Program-made: the position numbers and the translations under genes | Source: Lachnospiraceae bacterium | Lineage (GTDB): Bacteria; Bacillota; Clostridia; Lachnospirales; Lachnospiraceae | Assembly: GCA_015058015.1 (NCBI GenBank) | Contig: SVDM01000001.1 | Location: 372,001-436,000, forward strand | Length of the DNA stretch: 64,000 bases | Reading direction: 5' to 3' | Notes under the pieces: model-generated | Databases searched by the model: none | Told to the model about the DNA's origin: nothing | What the model saw: the letters and a program-made list of their open reading frames with translations, nothing else | In this document: piece by piece, positions 1 to 8,558 of the stretch | Layout of the letters: the number at the start of each line of letters is the position of its first letter | Position numbering within the stretch: the first letter of the stretch is position 1

Positions 1-1476
1 ACACATACTGTCTATAGTAGCCTTAGCAGCTGTAATTGTCTTAAATCCGTACTCCTTAGCAGCCTCTTCCGTCTGTCTTCCGATGCAAACACCTAAAACA
101 GTTGAGAAGTCCTTGGTTTCTTTTGCTAACTTAACAAAGTTATGAACAGTTGATGCACTGGTAAATGTCACCATGTCAATCTCACCCTTTGCTAAAAGAG
201 AGTCAAGGTCTAACCAGTCATACTTGGCTGTCTCCGTATCGTAAACAGGAATATCTGCGAATTTGGCAGGAGTTAGCGCAAGTTCTTCTGTAAGAATAGG
301 GTTACCTATGGTCGCTCTTGGAATAAGGACATTATCCTTATCTGTCAAAACCTTCTTAAGCTCTTTTGCCAAATGCTCGTTATCAAATACTTCCGGAACA
401 AGATCACATACAATTCCGTGTTCTGCTAAATCTTTGGCGGTGCCGGAACCAATGGCTGCGAACTTAATACCGGCTAATGTTCTTACATCAATAGCGTCTT
501 TCCTTAATCTTTCAAAGAATACTTTTACTCCCGCAGGGGATGTGAATACTATCCATGTATAGTCGCTTAAATGTGACAGACTGTCTGTAAAGTCTTTGTT
601 ATCACTGATAGGTATAAGCTCAATTGAGGGAATCTCAACTACTTCAGCACCCATGCTGCGAAGCTTGTGAGCAAGCTTACCGCTTCTTGTCTTGGGTCTG
701 GTAACTATAATTTTATTACCAAAAAGAGGCTTCTTCTCAATCCAACATAATTTGTCATTAAGATTACATACTCTTCCCACCACAATAATAGCCGGTGTGG
801 GAACAGGATTCTCGGCAAGTTTTGCTTCAAGAGTTGATATGGTAGCCACAACTCTTCTCTGATCAGATGTTGTTCCTCTTGATAATACTGCAGCCGGCAT
901 ATCCGGATTCATACCTGCATCAAGAAGTCCCTTCATAACTTCCGGCAAAGCTGTAAGACCCATCATAAACACGATAGTTCCGTCAAGGTCAGCTAAGGCT
1001 TTGAAGTTGATATCAAGGGGAGCATCCTTTTTCTTATGGGCAGTAATCAACGTTATCGATGATGCAAAATCTCTATGAGTAACAGGAATACCGTTGTAAG
1101 CCGGAACCGCAATAGAAGATGTAACTCCCGGAACCACTTCGAATTCAACGCCACGTTCTAAGAGATATTCCGCTTCTTCTCCTCCTCTACCGAAGAGATA
1201 AGGGTCTCCTCCTTTAATACGTACGACCTGCTTACCTTCTAAGGCTTTCTCACAAATAATTCTGTTAGTCTCATGCTGAGGCAAGATATGCATTCCTGCG
1301 TGTTTGCCGGCATTGATGCATTCAGCGTCTCCCGGAATCATAGCTAGGATTCCCTGACCGGCCAAGGCATCATATACTACAACCTCTGCATTCTCAATTA
1401 TCTCTTTAGCTTTTACCGTAAGGAGTCCCGGGTCTCCCGGGCCTGCACCGATAAGCCAGACTTTTCCTTTGCTCAT
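1..1476 (-). CDS. cobA-hemD: Uroporphyrinogen-III C-methyltransferase / uroporphyrinogen-III synthase fusion (3' end off window)
   Basis: The frame is open from an ATG at 1476 to base 1 (492 codons), so the C-terminus is missing. The N-terminal half (about residues 1-240) is a SAM-dependent tetrapyrrole methylase: it opens with a glycine-rich GAGPGDPGLLT loop and has GGDPYLFGRGGEE and VPGVTS motifs, as in enzymes converting uroporphyrinogen III to precorrin-2. From about residue 250 a HemD-type synthase domain follows (IIVTRPKTRSGKLA, later FTSPAGVKVFF), which closes hydroxymethylbilane to uroporphyrinogen III. Such CobA-HemD fusions are common in Clostridia. It is the fourth gene of the operon starting with cbiL and lies 96 bp after hemC. 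The start follows an AAAGGAT-like ribosome site. Confidence 0.93.
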   Translation of the reverse strand, partial: MSKGKVWLIGAGPGDPGLLTVKAKEIIENAEVVVYDALAGQGILAMIPGDAECINAGKHAGMHILPQHETNRIICEKALEGKQVVRIKGGDPYLFGRGGEEAEYLLERGVEFEVVPGVTSSIAVPAYNGIPVTHRDFASSITLITAHKKKDAPLDINFKALADLDGTIVFMMGLTALPEVMKGLLDAGMNPDMPAAVLSRGTTSDQRRVVATISTLEAKLAENPVPTPAIIVVGRVCNLNDKLCWIEKKPLFGNKIIVTRPKTRSGKLAHKLRSMGAEVVEIPSIELIPISDNKDFTDSLSHLSDYTWIVFTSPAGVKVFFERLRKDAIDVRTLAGIKFAAIGSGTAKDLAEHGIVCDLVPEVFDNEHLAKELKKVLTDKDNVLIPRATIGNPILTEELALTPAKFADIPVYDTETAKYDWLDLDSLLAKGEIDMVTFTSASTVHNFVKLAKETKDFSTVLGVCIGRQTEEAAKEYGFKTITAAKATIDSMC

Positions 1477-1572
1477 ATTGTATCCTTTCTATTTAAATAT
1501 AATATTTTTAATGTAGACGCTTTATTATAAAGCTGTCCTCAAGCTATAATTATCTATCACTAAATATAGTGT

Positions 1573-2517
1573 CTATATTCGAGTCAGGAAAAAAGTTGCC
1601 ATGTCGGCGCCCAGGCGTTCTGCGTCGGACTTTGGGGCGGACATTACGTGCTTCTCGTATGACTTGGTGTCCTCGTGATAATAGAGGGCTGTCAGTTCAA
1701 GGTCGTCCCCTATAATCTTGGCATGGGCTGCAATAGGTGATGAACAGCCGCCGTTAACCCCTTTTACGAAGGCACGTTCTGCCAGGGCTTGGGCCGTAGC
1801 ATTCTCATCAAAAAAGCCTTGAAGAAAACCATAATCAACGCCTGCCCTGCCCTGTACACAAAGAATTCCCTGTCCACAGGAAGGAAGGAGTTCTTCCGGA
1901 TCGAAATACCTGCTTATTCTATCTTCCAGTCCAAGACGCTTTAAGCCTGCAGCCGCAAGAATTATTGCGCCGAATTCGCCTTCGTCAAGTTTACGAAGTC
2001 TTGTCTGAAGGTTACCCCTGACACTTTTAATCTCAGCACCAGGAAATAGCTTCTCCAACTGAAGTATTCTTCGAAGGGAGGAACAGCCTATGGGTTTCTT
2101 ACCGTCATATTCTTTTACTCCCTTGGGAAGTACAAGAACGTCTCTTTCGTCCTCTCTTGCGGAAAAACCAATAATAGGCAGGTCTTCCGGCACTTCCATA
2201 GGAAGGTCTTTTAGACTATGAACGGATAGATCGCTTCGTTTGTCTCTAAGAGCTATATCCAGCTCTTTAACAAAGAGTCCCTTTCCACCCATATCGTATA
2301 AGGGTCCATCAAGTTTAATATCCCCTGTGGTCTTCATTGTAAGAAGCTCCACATCAATATCGGGATTGTTCTTTCGTATGTAATCAACCACAAGATTACT
2401 CTGGGTAACAGCCAGCAAACTATCTCTGCTACCCACTATTATCTTTCTTCTGTATTCAATCATCTTACTTATCTCATCAGGTATATCTTCCGGTGCCTTG
2501 GCATAGTATTCGCTCAA
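1573..2517 (-). CDS. hemC: Porphobilinogen deaminase (hydroxymethylbilane synthase)
   Basis: The 314-residue product matches HemC along its length. It has the N-terminal IVGSRDSLLAVTQS segment, the KSVRGNLQTRLRKL substrate-binding stretch, and a GGCSSPIAA loop whose Cys258 should carry the dipyrromethane cofactor. The enzyme joins four porphobilinogen molecules into hydroxymethylbilane in the cytoplasm, feeding the HemD domain encoded next. The TTG start at 2517 is chosen because a strong AGGAGG lies about nine bases before it (2527-2532). An in-frame ATG 18 codons later has no comparable ribosome site. The N-terminus is therefore about 20 residues longer than usual. It follows the precorrin-2 dehydrogenase gene by 18 bp. 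Confidence 0.95.
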   Translation of the reverse strand: MSEYYAKAPEDIPDEISKMIEYRRKIIVGSRDSLLAVTQSNLVVDYIRKNNPDIDVELLTMKTTGDIKLDGPLYDMGGKGLFVKELDIALRDKRSDLSVHSLKDLPMEVPEDLPIIGFSAREDERDVLVLPKGVKEYDGKKPIGCSSLRRILQLEKLFPGAEIKSVRGNLQTRLRKLDEGEFGAIILAAAGLKRLGLEDRISRYFDPEELLPSCGQGILCVQGRAGVDYGFLQGFFDENATAQALAERAFVKGVNGGCSSPIAAHAKIIGDDLELTALYYHEDTKSYEKHVMSAPKSDAERLGADMATFFLTRI

Positions 2518-2535
2518 AGTTATATGCCTCCTATA

Positions 2536-2979
2536 TTAGTTCTCAAGTAGCTCTTGAATCTTCTTGCGAGTATCCTTGGTGGCAGTATGGTTGTCCCCTC
2601 CGGAACTTATACCTACCACAACTTCATCTGTCATAACCGTCGCCGGGAAAAAGAAATCGCATAGACTTTGATCCGATGTGACATTCTTAAGAATCTTCTT
2701 TCCTCTGCACATCTCAGCTACAGCCTTATTAAAATCAGCATCCCCGGTAGCAATAATTACAATCTCTATTTCGTCCAAATCCTGTAACTGAAAATTCCGG
2801 TTTATTATTTCTACATCTTCAAAGCTTTGTACTTTTTCAGAAACCTCCGGTGCAACTACCGTAATCTTCGGTCCGAATTTTCTTAAGGCTTCAATTCTTC
2901 TGGTGGCAATGTTACCCGCTCCAACCACAAGAACCCTCATGCCGGATATATCAAAAAACATTGGAAAATATGGTTTCAT
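2536..2979 (-). CDS. Precorrin-2 dehydrogenase (siroheme synthase N-terminal domain), short form
   Basis: This 147-residue protein starts with a Rossmann fold (MRVLVVGAGNIATRRIEAL, with the GxGxxAxR dinucleotide-binding signature) and continues with the ATGD and VTSDQSLCDFFFPA segments typical of the CysG/Met8/SirC N-terminal domain. It should oxidise precorrin-2 to sirohydrochlorin with NAD+. It ends soon after the SSGGDNHTAT segment, so it lacks most of the C-terminal helical region that lengthens many homologues to over 200 residues. It sits 4 bp after cbiL and just before hemC, consistent with a shared transcript. SirC-type versus bifunctional Met8-type activity cannot be settled from sequence; the short length favours dehydrogenase only. 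Confidence 0.85.
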   Translation of the reverse strand: MKPYFPMFFDISGMRVLVVGAGNIATRRIEALRKFGPKITVVAPEVSEKVQSFEDVEIINRNFQLQDLDEIEIVIIATGDADFNKAVAEMCRGKKILKNVTSDQSLCDFFFPATVMTDEVVVGISSGGDNHTATKDTRKKIQELLEN

Positions 2980-2983
2980 TAAA

Positions 2984-3664
2984 TCAATCCTTTACTATGG
3001 TAAGTGAATAATAGCTGCCTTCTTCAGGCATCTCGTCAACAGAGTAATACATCTTCTCTGTCTTCATTCCACAGTCTTCAATCATAACCGCCTTCTGTCC
3101 GGTCTTCTTCAAAGTAGCTTTTACATTGCCGAGCTTACTGCCGGCCTTCATAAGGACCTTGGTTCCGGGAAGTCTTAAGGCTTCCTCAATCTGGTATGAC
3201 GCAGGGATAATATGAATCATCTCTTCTCTGTCTCCCAGACTGTCACAGAATTTGGCTGCTGTAGCACAAAAAGAGGTAATACCGCTTACGATCTCCGCCT
3301 CATAACCGCCTTCCACAACAAACCTTTGCATATATATATAAGTTGAATATACTGTGGGGTCTCCCAGGGTAAGAACCGCTACATCTCTGCCACCGTCAAG
3401 AACTTCTTCGATGAGTTCTGCAGCTTTCCTGTAACCTTCATTAAGGACATCCATATCTTTGGTCATAGGGGTAGCAATCATAAGAAGTTCCTTGTTATCA
3501 ATCTCGGGATATGCTCCTCTTACAATCTCCAAAGCCACGCTCTTCTTAGGATCCTTGCCGGGGATACCAATAACCGGGCACTCTTTTATAAGTCTTAATG
3601 CCTTTAGTGTAAGAAGTTCAGGATCTCCCGGACCAACTCCGACACCATATAATTTTCCTTTCAT
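2984..3664 (-). CDS. cbiL: Precorrin-2 / cobalt-factor II C20-methyltransferase
   Basis: The 226-residue product has the tetrapyrrole methylase fold: GVGVGPGDPELLTLKA at residues 6-21, LTLGDPTVYSTYIYM near the middle, and a VSGITSFCATAAK segment typical of CobI/CbiL. The enzyme methylates C20 of precorrin-2 or its cobalt form, an early committed step of corrin synthesis. It is the first gene of the operon and starts at an ATG with a clear GGAGG about seven bases upstream. Its leader carries a perfect CATAAG-N6-CTTATG palindrome. The gene shows that the organism makes corrinoids, or at least did so, rather than only siroheme. Confidence 0.9.
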   Translation of the reverse strand: MKGKLYGVGVGPGDPELLTLKALRLIKECPVIGIPGKDPKKSVALEIVRGAYPEIDNKELLMIATPMTKDMDVLNEGYRKAAELIEEVLDGGRDVAVLTLGDPTVYSTYIYMQRFVVEGGYEAEIVSGITSFCATAAKFCDSLGDREEMIHIIPASYQIEEALRLPGTKVLMKAGSKLGNVKATLKKTGQKAVMIEDCGMKTEKMYYSVDEMPEEGSYYSLTIVKD

Positions 3665-3690
3665 AAATAACCTCCGAAATATGTATTGCC

Positions 3691-3708
3691 CATAAGTATT
3701 TCCTTATG
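3691..3708. repeat. Perfect CATAAG-N6-CTTATG palindrome in the cbiL leader
   Basis: The 18-bp site CATAAGTATTTCCTTATG is a perfect 6+6 dyad with a 6-base spacer. It lies 27 bases before the cbiL start codon and about 22-39 bases downstream of the predicted transcription start. The same palindrome recurs at other corrinoid-linked intergenic sites in the window. In this position it could be a repressor roadblock site or an RNA hairpin; it does not cover the ribosome site. Confidence 0.75.
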
Positions 3709-3736
3709 TCAAATTTTAGTAATAAACCACCAATAA

Positions 3737-3765
3737 ATTATAAAGGCGGCATACATTAATGTCAA
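3737..3765 (-). promoter_or_regulatory. Consensus sigma-A promoter of the cbiL-hemC-cobA operon
   Basis: On the minus strand a perfect -35 TTGACA (3765-3760) and a perfect -10 TATAAT (3742-3737) are separated by 17 bp. Transcription should start near 3730 and give a leader of about 65 nt. A promoter this strong usually needs a downstream or overlapping control, and the leader palindrome at 3691-3708 is the obvious candidate. No room is left for a B12 riboswitch. Confidence 0.85.
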
Positions 3766-3767
3766 TG

Positions 3768-3800
3768 TAAAAGCCTGGCGATTCTTTAAAAATCGGGCTT
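3768..3800 (-). terminator. Terminator after the MATE gene
   Basis: On the minus strand the arms AAGCC-CGATT and AATCG-CCA-GGCTT form a hairpin with a 3-base bulge, followed by TTTTA. It lies 18 bp after the MATE stop codon and just before the -35 of the cbiL promoter, separating the two operons. Confidence 0.65.
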
Positions 3801-3817
3801 ATCTGCCACCTTTAATA

Positions 3818-5191
3818 TTATTCACAATCAGGATTCTGTCGTATAAATTTGTTAATTAAATACACAAAGACTAAGCAAAAGCTTATGGCCGCACAGGCCC
3901 ATGATATAGGATATACCCATGCCAAACCTTCAATGGTTCCAAACACCCTTGAAAATATTGCCAAAAGGGCCACTCTAATAACGCACTGGCTGGTAATTAC
4001 AATGGCCATGGATGATATGGAATATCCCATTCCTCTTACAAAGCCTCCCACAACCTCAAGTATGGGATAGATCCAATACAAGGGGAAGGATACCCAGGCA
4101 ATCTTCAAGGCTTCCGTAACAACATCCTGGTCTTTGATAAACCAGGTAAATACCGTCCTTGGAAAACTAAGAATCAAAGCCATAATCACAAGAATGGTTC
4201 CGACACCCATAAGGACATTTATTAAGGCTCCCTTCCTAATTCTCCTGTATTTTCCTGCTCCAAAGTTTTGTCCTGAGAATGTGGTGGCCGCCTGACCGAA
4301 AGCCACAATAGGCAACCAGAACAGATTTTCAACCTTGTAGTAGGCTGCAAATGCCGCCACAGATGTTTCTCCAAAACTGTTGATATAGTACTGAACCATA
4401 ACATTTGAAAATGTGATGATAATAGTCTGCAATCCTGCCGGAAGACCTATTCGAAGTACAGCCTTTAAGATATCTTTATCAATCTTTAACTTCTTCAAGG
4501 ATAACCGGAGCTCCTGGTCAGGAGAAGCCGCTTTCCTATAGATTAAAACAGCCGATACTGACTGTGTTATAGCAGTTGCTATAGAAACACCGGCAACGCC
4601 CAATGGAATAATAACAATAAGCAGGTAATCCATTACCACGTTTAAAAATCCGCATATTACAAGAACAGTAAACGGAGTTTTGGAATCGCCGCTGGCACGA
4701 ACGCCTCCGCAAACCATATTGTAAAATACAAGCATAGGAACGCTTATAAGATAGATTCTTATGTAAGTAACGGCCTCAGGCATAACCTCTGTGGGTGTAC
4801 GAAGAATGCCAAGAATGCCCGGTGCAAAAATGATTCCAAGCACCATTATTATCAAGCCGCCAATGATACCAAAAGCAACCGACGTATGAATTACCTTCTC
4901 TCCCTTTTCCTTATCATTGGATCCTATGGCCTGGGATGCAACAACACTTGTACCTACGGATATTCCGGAGAATAATCCGATTGTTATGGCAATAAGTGTT
5001 GAACTTGCCCCTACGGCAGCAGCCGATGTCTTAGTCATAACATTTCCAACAAAAAGAAAGTCAACAGTGTTATACAATTGTTGAAACAAACTGCTTCCTA
5101 TGAGGGGTAGAATAAAACGCAACATAGGGCCCGCTATGGGACCCTCTGTCATGATAATTGATTTTTTCTTCTTAACAACTTGTTCAGTCAT
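3818..5191 (-). CDS. MATE-family multidrug/metabolite efflux transporter
   Basis: The 457-residue protein is strongly hydrophobic with about twelve membrane segments in two similar halves, as in NorM/DinF-type MATE exporters. The N-terminal region (GPIAGPMLRFILPLIGSSLFQQLYNTVD) and the Q-GA-N segment around SGQNFGAGKYRRIRKG are typical of the family. These proteins expel cationic drugs or metabolites using H+ or Na+ gradients. It starts 15 bp after the P-type ATPase stop codon, so it is likely co-transcribed with the metal genes. Its substrate is unknown, and co-transcription alone does not show a role in metal handling. Confidence 0.88.
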   Translation of the reverse strand: MTEQVVKKKKSIIMTEGPIAGPMLRFILPLIGSSLFQQLYNTVDFLFVGNVMTKTSAAAVGASSTLIAITIGLFSGISVGTSVVASQAIGSNDKEKGEKVIHTSVAFGIIGGLIIMVLGIIFAPGILGILRTPTEVMPEAVTYIRIYLISVPMLVFYNMVCGGVRASGDSKTPFTVLVICGFLNVVMDYLLIVIIPLGVAGVSIATAITQSVSAVLIYRKAASPDQELRLSLKKLKIDKDILKAVLRIGLPAGLQTIIITFSNVMVQYYINSFGETSVAAFAAYYKVENLFWLPIVAFGQAATTFSGQNFGAGKYRRIRKGALINVLMGVGTILVIMALILSFPRTVFTWFIKDQDVVTEALKIAWVSFPLYWIYPILEVVGGFVRGMGYSISSMAIVITSQCVIRVALLAIFSRVFGTIEGLAWVYPISWACAAISFCLVFVYLINKFIRQNPDCE

Positions 5192-5206
5192 AATAGTTCA
5201 ATTTCC

Positions 5207-7117
5207 TTATATATTTTTTACGAACAAACATCTGATTGCGTTAAGTACAGCAAGAATCATTACACCTACATCTGCAATAATAGCAATCCACATGTTCGCT
5301 ATTCCTATTGCTGCCAATGCAAGACATACAATCTTAATACCTAAAGCAAATCCGATATTTTGTTTTACGATACCAAGGCATTTCCTTGAAATCTTAATGG
5401 CTTTGACAATCTTCAAAGGATCGTCATCCATAAGAACGATGTCTGCCGCTTCTATAGCAGCATCAGATCCCAAAGCTCCCATGGCAATACCAATATCCGC
5501 TCTTGAAAGAACCGGGGCATCGTTAATACCATCACCAACGAAGGCCAGTCTATCGTTACCGGTGCACTCTTTAAGCAGGCCTTCTACACAGTCAACCTTG
5601 TCAGCCGGAAGAAGCTCAGCACGGTAGTCAGTAAGTCCAACCTCCGAAGCCACCTTCTCAGCTACAGATTTCGCATCGCCGGTAAGCATAACGGTCTTAC
5701 GAACGCCGACGCTTCTTAGTGCAGCCATGGCCTCTTTGGAGTTCTCTTTAATCTGGTCAGATATAACGATATGACCGCAGTATTCTTTATCAAGGGCAAC
5801 ATGAATTATTGTCCCCGCATGATGACAGGGCTTATATTCAACACCTATGCTCTTCATAAGCTTCTCGTTACCGATTTCTACGGTTCTGCCGTCAACCTTG
5901 GCAGTGATACCATGACCGCTGATTTCTTTTACATCGGAAACTCTTGTCTGGTCAATGTACTTGCCGTAAGCAACCTGAAGACTCCTGCTTATGGGGTGTG
6001 ATGAATGGCACTCTGCCAAAGCAGCATATTCTAAGAGCTGATGATCATCTAAGGGGCTGTGATGTACAGCTGTAACCTCAAAGTTACCCTTTGTAATAGT
6101 TCCCGTCTTATCAAAAGCAACAACCTTAACCTGTGATAATGTCTCTAAATAATTAGAACCCTTAACCAATACACCTTGATTGCTTGCTCCGCCGATTCCG
6201 GCAAAAAAGCTTAAAGGAATACTGATAACAACAGCACATGGGCAGCTGATTACCAAGAATGTACATGCACGAAGTACCCAGTCTCCCCAAAGAGCAAGAC
6301 TTGATTCGTAAGCTTCCATTCCGAATCCCGTAAAAGTAATAACAAGAGGCGGAATAATGGCCAGTGCCAAAGCCGCATAGCATACAAGGGGTGTATAATA
6401 CTTGGCAAATTTTGAAATAAAGTTCTCTGATTTTGATTTTCTTGAAGCCGCATTCTCAACAAGGTCCACAATTTTAGAAGCTGTAGACTCGCCAAACTCG
6501 GTTATTGTCTTAATCTTAAGAACGCCCGTCATATTAACGCTTCCGCTAAGTACCTCGTCTCCGGGTTCAACTTCTCTCGGCTTACTCTCTCCCGTAAGGG
6601 CAGCGGTATTCAATGAAGAGTTACCTTCCTCGACTACACCGTCAATGGGTATCTTCTCACCGGGATTAACAACAATAATTGTTCCAATCTCTACCTCATC
6701 CGGATCAACCTGTTCTAACTGTCCGTCAACCTCAATATTGGCATAATCAGGTCTGATATCCATAAGCTCGGTGATGTTCCTTCTGCTTTTTCCGATGGCA
6801 TAACTCTGAAAGAGTTCTCCCACCTGATAAAGAAGCATAACCGCAACGCCCTCGCCGTACTCACCAAGTACGATGGCGCCGATGGTTGCAATAGTCATCA
6901 AAAAGTTCTCGTCGAACACCTGCTTATTCATAATTCCCTTAAAGGCTTTACGAAGAATATCATATCCTACCAGCAAATATGGAATAAGGAATAAAACGAT
7001 AATAGCAGGTTGCGGTAATTCTATTGGAACAATGTCCTCTGAAATCAGATACAGAGGAACAAAGAATATTGCCGAAATTATAATTCTAATAAGTAATGTA
7101 CGTTGTTTCTTGTTCAT
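5207..7117 (-). CDS. Heavy-metal translocating P1B-type ATPase (Cd/Zn/Co type, no fused HMA domain)
   Basis: The 636-residue product carries the full P1B-ATPase motif set: ALTGESKP (actuator), SCPCAVVIS (metal-binding CPC in a membrane helix), DKTGTIT (phosphorylated Asp), CHSSHPIS (the HP motif) and GDGINDAP (hinge). It should export a soft or transition metal across the cytoplasmic membrane. The usual N-terminal heavy-metal domain is missing and is instead encoded separately just upstream (7224-7442). Start 7117 is preferred because AAAGGA lies nine bases before that ATG; an upstream in-frame ATG at 7135 overlaps it. The CPC motif suits Cd, Zn, Pb or Cu; cobalt is conceivable from context only. 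Confidence 0.92.
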   Translation of the reverse strand: MNKKQRTLLIRIIISAIFFVPLYLISEDIVPIELPQPAIIVLFLIPYLLVGYDILRKAFKGIMNKQVFDENFLMTIATIGAIVLGEYGEGVAVMLLYQVGELFQSYAIGKSRRNITELMDIRPDYANIEVDGQLEQVDPDEVEIGTIIVVNPGEKIPIDGVVEEGNSSLNTAALTGESKPREVEPGDEVLSGSVNMTGVLKIKTITEFGESTASKIVDLVENAASRKSKSENFISKFAKYYTPLVCYAALALAIIPPLVITFTGFGMEAYESSLALWGDWVLRACTFLVISCPCAVVISIPLSFFAGIGGASNQGVLVKGSNYLETLSQVKVVAFDKTGTITKGNFEVTAVHHSPLDDHQLLEYAALAECHSSHPISRSLQVAYGKYIDQTRVSDVKEISGHGITAKVDGRTVEIGNEKLMKSIGVEYKPCHHAGTIIHVALDKEYCGHIVISDQIKENSKEAMAALRSVGVRKTVMLTGDAKSVAEKVASEVGLTDYRAELLPADKVDCVEGLLKECTGNDRLAFVGDGINDAPVLSRADIGIAMGALGSDAAIEAADIVLMDDDPLKIVKAIKISRKCLGIVKQNIGFALGIKIVCLALAAIGIANMWIAIIADVGVMILAVLNAIRCLFVKNI

Positions 7118-7145
7118 AATAATGATTCCTTTCAACTGATAAACT

Positions 7146-7215
7146 AAAAAACCGACAACAAAACCTAAACTTGTACTTTGAAATTGTCAAAAGCCATTTA
7201 AGTCCTTGTTGCCGG
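7146..7215 (-). terminator. Attenuator-like stem with U-tract between the HMA and ATPase genes
   Basis: On the minus strand CCGGCAACAA (7215-7206) pairs with TTGTTGTCGG (7161-7152), 10 bp with one wobble, followed at once by six T. The loop is long (44 nt). Flanking AACTGATA and TATCAGTT segments can extend the pairing. It probably makes the small metallochaperone more abundant than the ATPase. Confidence 0.5.
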
Positions 7216-7223
7216 TATCAGTT

Positions 7224-7442
7224 TTAGATAAATACTTCGCAGTCTTCTTCTACCTTCTTGCAGTTGTCGCGAACGTTCTTCATTACAGTGTCTACGTCAG
7301 CACCGTCTTCAAACTCAACCTTCATCTTAAGTGTCATAAAACTTACAGTACAGTCCTTAACACCTTCGGTCTTCTTAGCTGCATCTTCCATAAGGTTAGC
7401 GCAGTTAGCACAATCAACTTCAATCTTGTAACTTTTCTTCAT
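7224..7442 (-). CDS. Heavy-metal-associated (HMA) domain protein, CopZ-like metallochaperone
   Basis: This 72-residue protein is a single HMA domain with the beta-alpha-beta-beta-alpha-beta pattern. Its CxxC-type metal loop reads DCANCANLMEDA near residues 10-21, and the GVKDCTVSFMTLKMKVEF strand pair follows. It probably binds a soft metal and passes it to the P-type ATPase encoded next, which lacks its own HMA domain. It begins after an AAGGAGGT ribosome site and has its own promoter. CopZ normally carries MxCxxC with copper; the DCANC variant and acidic C-terminus (EEDCEVFI) leave the metal uncertain. Confidence 0.88.
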   Translation of the reverse strand: MKKSYKIEVDCANCANLMEDAAKKTEGVKDCTVSFMTLKMKVEFEDGADVDTVMKNVRDNCKKVEEDCEVFI

Positions 7443-7497
7443 AAAAAAGTACCTCCTTAAATATATGGAATTGTTATGTTTCTTCCTTCATATCAAC

Positions 7498-7526
7498 ATA
7501 TTATCATGTATTCATATGATTATCAA
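7498..7526 (-). promoter_or_regulatory. Promoter of the HMA/P-type ATPase operon with dyad
   Basis: Minus strand: -35 TTGATA (7526-7521), 17-bp spacer, -10 TAATAT (7503-7498). TCATAT and ATATGA half-sites flank the spacer and -10, so an ArsR/SmtB-type metal sensor could bind here. That is inference; no such regulator gene is in the window. Confidence 0.55.
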
Positions 7527-7586
7527 GTACTAAATTTATTTTTATGAAATAATGAAAAGTTTTCTCCAAGGAATCAATACTCTTAT

Positions 7587-8558
7587 TTAATGCTCATTAT
7601 TACACGCACAGTGGCATGCAACCAGATGTCCCGGTTCTATCTCCTTTAATTCCGGTTTCACGCATCCGCAATCATCACCGCAATCGGGACACCTGTCTCT
7701 AAAGGGACATCCTTCCGGAACGTCTAGCGGACTTGGGGGATCACCTTCTATACTCTCAATTTTTTTGGAAAAATCCATATTTGTATCAAATATAGAGCCA
7801 AGAAGTGCTTTGGAATAAGGATGTACGCTTTTGGTCGCAATATCCTCTCCCGGCAGAACTTCTACAATATTACCCAAATACATTACTGCAACCTGATGGG
7901 AAAATGATTGGATAAAGCCAAGGTCATGGCAGATAAATCCAATGGTTATGCCCTTCTCCCTCTGCAGTTTGGTAATAAGCTCAATAATGGTCTTTTGAAC
8001 AGATACATCAAGGGCGCTGGTAGCCTCATCCATGATAATAATCTCAGGCTCTAAGGCAAGGGCTCTTGCAATAGCAACACGCTGGCGCTGTCCTCCCGAC
8101 ATACTATGGGGGAATCTGTCTGCGAAATCCTCTGGAAGCTCTACCATCTCAAGAAGACGTTTTGCTTCCTTTTCAACATCACTCTTCTTAATCTTTCCGT
8201 AATTAAGAAGGGGCTCGCATACAATGTCCTTAATCTTCATTTTGGGATTAAATGACGTTGCGGGATCCTGGAACACCATCTGAATATGCTGACGCATATC
8301 GTGGAGTTCTTTGCCCTTTATCTTTGATATATCCTTACCCTTAAATATAATCTCTCCTTCGGTTGGTCTGGTCATCCACACCAGCATCTTCATAAATGAA
8401 GTCTTGCCGCAACCGGACTCGCCCACCAGTCCCAAGGTCTTACCTTTATAGAATTTTAAATTTACATCATTGCAAGCAACTAGCTCCCTTCCATCTTCTT
8501 CAAGGAAACGCTTTGTCACATGCTTAGTCTCTAATATAACTTCTTCTTCATTAAACAA
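7587..8558 (-). CDS. Nik/Dpp/Opp-type ABC importer ATPase, second subunit
   Basis: This ATPase of about 323 residues has Walker A GESGCGKTS, signature MSGGQRQRVAIARAL, Walker B IIIMDEATSALD and the oligopeptide/dipeptide C-terminal extension. That extension is unusually cysteine-rich (CPFRDRCPDCGDDCGC, then CHCACNNEH), as in family members that bind an iron-sulfur cluster. It pairs with the ATPase encoded just before it, overlapping by a few bases. Start: GGAGG lies eight bases before a TTG at 8558; a GTG at 8567 overlaps the ribosome site and is less likely. The operon is read from the B12-riboswitch leader, pointing to cobalt, nickel or a corrinoid-related solute rather than peptides (inference). 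Confidence 0.88.
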   Translation of the reverse strand: MFNEEEVILETKHVTKRFLEEDGRELVACNDVNLKFYKGKTLGLVGESGCGKTSFMKMLVWMTRPTEGEIIFKGKDISKIKGKELHDMRQHIQMVFQDPATSFNPKMKIKDIVCEPLLNYGKIKKSDVEKEAKRLLEMVELPEDFADRFPHSMSGGQRQRVAIARALALEPEIIIMDEATSALDVSVQKTIIELITKLQREKGITIGFICHDLGFIQSFSHQVAVMYLGNIVEVLPGEDIATKSVHPYSKALLGSIFDTNMDFSKKIESIEGDPPSPLDVPEGCPFRDRCPDCGDDCGCVKPELKEIEPGHLVACHCACNNEH

